From: Euryarchaeota archaeon UBA220 | Lineage (GTDB): Archaea; Thermoplasmatota; Poseidoniia; Poseidoniales; Thalassarchaeaceae | Assembly: GCA_002501885.1 (NCBI GenBank) | Contig: DAON01000019.1 | Location: forward strand, 29,263 to 38,011 | Direction of reading: 5' to 3' | Length of the DNA stretch: 8,749 nucleotides | In this document: positions 6,241 to 8,749 of the stretch, piece after piece | Layout of the letters: each line of letters opens with the position of its first letter | Numbering within the stretch: position 1 is the first letter of the stretch | The notes under the pieces: model-generated | What the model saw: the letters and a program-made list of their open reading frames with translations, nothing else | What the model was told of the DNA's origin: nothing | The model's database searches: none | Position numbers and translations under genes: made by a program

Positions 6241-6825
6241 TTAGTCGAACGAGTTTTCGATCAAACTAATTGGGTTCTCTTCGGCACTAGTATCGATGCT
6301 TAACCAGTCGGAATTCTCTGCATCAATAATCATTTGATTTTGAATCTCTCTTATTCTATTGAAATTGCCGAGATAGTGTGCCACTCCTCTGCTATTGTGC
6401 TTCTCTCTGAATCTGATGAATTTTTGATGTGTCTCCTCGTCATCAACCCGAAGAACTACGCCGCAAGACACGCCGCCGGAACTTCTCCATTCAGAAATTA
6501 TTTCTTCGCAGGGAATAATGTGAACTCCCTCAAGCAGAAGGTCAGATGATTTAGTGGCGGCTCGCTTTACAACTGCTCTGATGGCTTCCGATAGGACTGC
6601 TACGGTCTGATGCCAGTCTTCTATCGTCCCCAAACCGGCCGGCTCAAATGAGGACCTGTGCAGAGCTGGAATTTCATCTCGATCGAATTTGGTCCTCAGG
6701 GTTTCTCTTATCGTATCGGTGGAGACGATTTTTGAAAAATCAAGATTTGATGCGATCCTAGCTGAAAGGGTTGACTTGCCAACTCCGCTGGTACCTGCGA
6801 TAATCAGCAGGCGATGAGGACCCAT
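6241..6825 (-). CDS. P-loop kinase of the 2-phosphoglycerate kinase type (short form)
   Basis: A 194-residue P-loop kinase. The Walker A motif is GTSGVGKST (11-19, Lys17). It is followed by signatures I associate with archaeal 2-phosphoglycerate kinase: STDTIRETLR (35-44), LHRSSFE (55-61), LLLEGVHIIP (96-105) and the lid/helix segment RFREKHNSRG...YLGNFNRIREIQNQMI (138-166). The classic enzyme makes 2,3-bisphosphoglycerate, the precursor of the methanogen solute cyclic 2,3-diphosphoglycerate. It is about 300 residues with an N-terminal ATP-cone. That domain is absent here, so this is a kinase-only relative and its substrate is unproven. Its start lies 6 bp after the aldehyde dehydrogenase stop, with a GAGGT ribosome-binding sequence overlapping that stop, so the two genes are almost certainly one transcript with possible translational coupling. 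Confidence 0.75.
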   Translation of the reverse strand: MGPHRLLIIAGTSGVGKSTLSARIASNLDFSKIVSTDTIRETLRTKFDRDEIPALHRSSFEPAGLGTIEDWHQTVAVLSEAIRAVVKRAATKSSDLLLEGVHIIPCEEIISEWRSSGGVSCGVVLRVDDEETHQKFIRFREKHNSRGVAHYLGNFNRIREIQNQMIIDAENSDWLSIDTSAEENPISLIENSFD

Positions 6826-6831
6826 GTTACC

Positions 6832-8250
6832 TCAGCGCTGAATAGCCTTGACTTCAAGGAACTCTTCGAGGCCGTGTACTCCTAACTCTCTACCATTTCC
6901 TGAGAGTTTGTATCCTCCAAAAGGAGCGGAGATGTTGAATGGTCCGCCGTTGATACTGACTTGTCCGGTACGCATTTGTCTAGCCACGCGCAGGGCCCTT
7001 TCTTCATCGCCTGACCAAACTCCGCCGGACAATCCATACTCTGAGTCATTGGCTAAATCGACGGCTTCCTCATCTGTAGAATATGTAGTAATCGAGAGAA
7101 CAGGTCCAAAAATTTCCTCACGGAAAATGGTCATCTCTGGAGTTACATCTGAGAACACAGTTGGTCGAACGAAATATCCCTTGTCCAGTCCATCGGGCAT
7201 CCCCAATCCTCCAACCAGCAAAGTGGCTCCCTCCTCGATTCCAGCAGCAATGAATGAGGAAACGCTCTCCTGCTGTCTACCGGACACCATCGGTCCGCAG
7301 CGCTTTGATTCGTCCATAGGATTGCCAACAGAATACTTCTCCATCTTGGCAGTTATCACTTCGACTATTTCCTGCTTTTTCGACTCGGGAACTAGTAATC
7401 TAGTCAGTGCAGAGCATTCCTGACCTGAGTTTCCAAAACATGCGTGAATCGATGCTGATGCTGCCTTTGCAATATCGGCATCATCGAGAATAATGTTGGC
7501 ACTCTTGCCGCCGAGCTCCAATGTTACTCTCTTTACGCTAGGGGCGGCCAACTCGCTTACTCTAACTCCGGCTCCTGTGGAACCGGTGAAACTTACCATA
7601 TCCACATCAGGATGGTTGCTCAATACCTCACCAATCTCTCTACCGTGTCCCGAAACTAGATTGAATACACCCGCAGGCAGGCCAATCTCGTGGATGATGT
7701 CGGCAAGCACGAATGAGTTCAGGGGTGCTTCCTTGGATGGCTTGACGACCATAGTACATCCAGCCGCAATAGCTGGAGCGACCTTGCCGATTATCTGGTG
7801 TAGAGGATAGTTCCAAGGAGTAATCATAGCAACTACGCCAATGGGTTCCTTGACAATTAGTGAGTTTCTGACCTCCTCTTCCCATTCATAGTTCTCTAGG
7901 ATTTTGGCGTACGAACGAGTAACCACTCTTGGAGTTCCAACCATTGCACCTCGGCAGTAATTGATCGGGGTTCCTACTTCTGAAGTAATCAGTTCTGTGA
8001 GCTCTTCTGTACGTTCCTTGATGGCCTGTGAGAGCATGTTAAGGAAGTCGACTCTCTCTTCTATCGAGGTATTGGACCACTCCAAGAAGGCTGCTTTGGC
8101 CGCTGCAACAGCCACTTCGACATCAGCGGCAGAACCTACTGGAACTGAGCCGATGATTTCCTCATTAGCAGGATTGATGACTTCGATTTTACCTTCGCCC
8201 GTAGGCTCAGCCCAACTGCCATCTATGTACAGGTGCTCGCGTGTGTGCAT
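6832..8250 (-). CDS. NAD(P)-dependent aldehyde dehydrogenase, CddD-like
   Basis: Oxidises an aldehyde to the carboxylate with NAD(P). The 472 residues carry the complete family set: ITPWNYPL with Asn147, VVKPSKEAPL with Lys170, the nucleotide-loop FTGSTGAG (221-228), LELGGKSANIILDDAD with general-base Glu245, the nucleophile Cys279 in GNSGQECSALTR (273-284), EEIFGPVLS with Glu379, and SAPFGGYKLSGNGRE near the C-terminus. The overall pattern, including MPDGLDKGYFVRPTVF and the LEEFLEVKAIQ ending, resembles the subfamily of Rhodococcus CddD (6-oxolauric acid dehydrogenase), from memory and not a search. The physiological aldehyde is unknown. A TTG at 8289 would add 13 residues of unlikely sequence. 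I chose the ATG at 8250 because it gives the normal family N-terminus (HLYIDGSWAEP) and has a GGTGGG element 6 nt upstream. It is first in a two-gene unit with the 2PGK-like kinase. Confidence 0.95.
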   Translation of the reverse strand: MHTREHLYIDGSWAEPTGEGKIEVINPANEEIIGSVPVGSAADVEVAVAAAKAAFLEWSNTSIEERVDFLNMLSQAIKERTEELTELITSEVGTPINYCRGAMVGTPRVVTRSYAKILENYEWEEEVRNSLIVKEPIGVVAMITPWNYPLHQIIGKVAPAIAAGCTMVVKPSKEAPLNSFVLADIIHEIGLPAGVFNLVSGHGREIGEVLSNHPDVDMVSFTGSTGAGVRVSELAAPSVKRVTLELGGKSANIILDDADIAKAASASIHACFGNSGQECSALTRLLVPESKKQEIVEVITAKMEKYSVGNPMDESKRCGPMVSGRQQESVSSFIAAGIEEGATLLVGGLGMPDGLDKGYFVRPTVFSDVTPEMTIFREEIFGPVLSITTYSTDEEAVDLANDSEYGLSGGVWSGDEERALRVARQMRTGQVSINGGPFNISAPFGGYKLSGNGRELGVHGLEEFLEVKAIQR

Positions 8251-8318
8251 GTGTAACCCACCGCGCGCCGTCTTATGAGATTCATGCAATTCAAGAAGTG
8301 GTGTAGTATGTGCAAGTC
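8251..8318. promoter_or_regulatory. Divergent intergenic region between aldehyde dehydrogenase and sixA
   Basis: A 68-bp spacer between divergent genes, so promoters for both should lie here or just inside the genes. On the minus strand an ATAAGA sequence about 26 nt before the dehydrogenase ATG is a weak TATA-like candidate. On the plus strand only an imperfect TTATGAGA around 8273-8280 is seen. GC-rich sequence (8260-8270) sits between them. The promoter role is inferred from orientation, and the boxes are weak. Confidence 0.4.
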
Positions 8319-8749
8319 ATGATAACTAGGTTGGTAGTGATGCGTCATGCCAAGAGTAGTTTGGACTATCCTGATCTTACTGACCATGATAGGCCACTTA
8401 GTGAAATAGGCCAGTATGATGCCCCTCGAATGGGGCAGATTCTAGCTAATCGAGGTTGGTTACCTCAACTAGTTCTAGTGAGCAGTTCCAGAAGAACGAT
8501 TGAGACATTGGAAGGAATGTCTGCTGCAATTGGTGATGTATCAATTGAAATTCGTCCAGAAATCTACCATGCGGGACTCAGTAGCCTTTCCGAACAGTTA
8601 GGAGATTTGCTTGAAGGAGGTACAACAATGATTCTCGGACACAATCCGGGCTCAGAAGTTCTGATCAATCACCTAACTGGAGAGTGGGAAGTGATGCCTT
8701 CGGGAGCTGTTGCTTTGATAGAAAATGATGGTCGGAAGTGGAGTCTAGT
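8319..8749 (+). CDS. sixA: SixA-type phosphohistidine phosphatase (3' end beyond window)
   Basis: A histidine-phosphatase-superfamily (phosphoglycerate-mutase fold) protein of the small SixA group; 143 codons are visible and the frame is open at the window edge. The phosphate-accepting His10 lies in VMRHAKSS (7-14). It is followed by the SixA hallmark DHDRPLSEIGQYDAPRMG (22-39), SSSRRTIETLE (55-65) with the phosphate-binding arginine, PEIYHAG (80-86) and ILGHNPGSEVL (105-115) with the second catalytic His108. Bacterial SixA removes phosphate from phosphohistidine in phosphorelay or phosphotransfer proteins; the archaeal substrate is unknown. The family is about 150-170 residues, so only a short tail is missing. 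The ATG at 8319 gives the usual N-terminus; an in-frame GTG at 8310 is a less likely alternative, after a stop at 8304. It is divergent from the dehydrogenase operon. Confidence 0.88.
   Translation, partial: MITRLVVMRHAKSSLDYPDLTDHDRPLSEIGQYDAPRMGQILANRGWLPQLVLVSSSRRTIETLEGMSAAIGDVSIEIRPEIYHAGLSSLSEQLGDLLEGGTTMILGHNPGSEVLINHLTGEWEVMPSGAVALIENDGRKWSL

Noticed and set aside
6848..7423. 191-codon plus-strand reading frame opposite the aldehyde dehydrogenase
   Set aside because: It mirrors the dehydrogenase codons, shows Ser/Pro-rich low-information sequence, and has no supporting start signal.
8251..8289. Longer aldehyde dehydrogenase beginning at the TTG at 8289
   Set aside because: It needs a rare start and adds 13 residues not typical of the family. 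The ATG at 8250 gives the normal N-terminus and has a GGTGGG element just upstream.
8308..8322. Four-codon reading frame (MCKS) whose TGA overlaps the sixA ATG
   Set aside because: The ATGA overlap resembles translational coupling, but such a short frame arises easily by chance and has only a poor ribosome-binding sequence.
1..8749. Mobile element, CRISPR array, defence island or RNA gene
   Set aside because: I saw no transposase, integrase, spaced direct repeats, inverted terminal repeats or tRNA/rRNA-like sequence on either strand. The gene content is chromosomal housekeeping and catabolism.

Overview
The window reads as ordinary chromosome from an archaeon. The strongest sign is a stand-alone Bud32, the KEOPS kinase/ATPase of archaea and eukaryotes, followed 7 bp later by an ITPase/HAM1-family pyrophosphatase. 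Supporting signs are a P-loop kinase of the archaeal 2-phosphoglycerate kinase type, a surface domain crowded with N-glycosylation sequons, a perfect archaeal Shine-Dalgarno site, and heavy use of AGA/AGG and ATA codons. Moderate GC, very tight gene packing and fatty-acid and aldehyde catabolism fit a marine Thermoplasmatota lineage (Marine Group II, Ca. Poseidoniales). That lineage placement is inference; the archaeal assignment is firm.

Layout. (1) 4-2007 (+): a membrane PAP2/IPC-synthase-like phosphatase joined to a large, probably extracytoplasmic beta-propeller-like domain. (2) 2008-3093 (-): quinolinate synthase NadA, with its stop codon directly abutting the previous one. (3) A 74-bp divergent spacer. 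(4) 3168-6216 (+): bud32, an XTP/ITP pyrophosphatase, an unrecognised two-TM proline-rich protein and an enoyl-CoA hydratase, with gaps of 7, 31 and 41 bp, possibly one transcription unit. (5) 6241-8250 (-): a two-gene unit transcribed from the right, a CddD-like aldehyde dehydrogenase then a short 2-phosphoglycerate-kinase-like P-loop kinase. (6) A 68-bp divergent spacer. (7) 8319 to the window end (+): a SixA-type histidine phosphatase cut by the edge. There is no gene-free stretch over 300 bp, and I see no tRNA, rRNA, CRISPR, insertion sequence or prophage signal.

How the genes work together. Bud32 and the ITPase form an information-processing and house-cleaning pair (t6A tRNA modification and removal of damaged purine nucleotides). 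NadA makes quinolinate for NAD, the cofactor the aldehyde dehydrogenase is predicted to use. The hydratase and dehydrogenase suggest acyl-CoA and aldehyde oxidation. The least explained genes are the PAP2-propeller fusion, the proline-rich membrane protein with a perfect 27-bp tandem repeat, and the short 2PGK-like kinase. I found no clear novel defence or mobile system.
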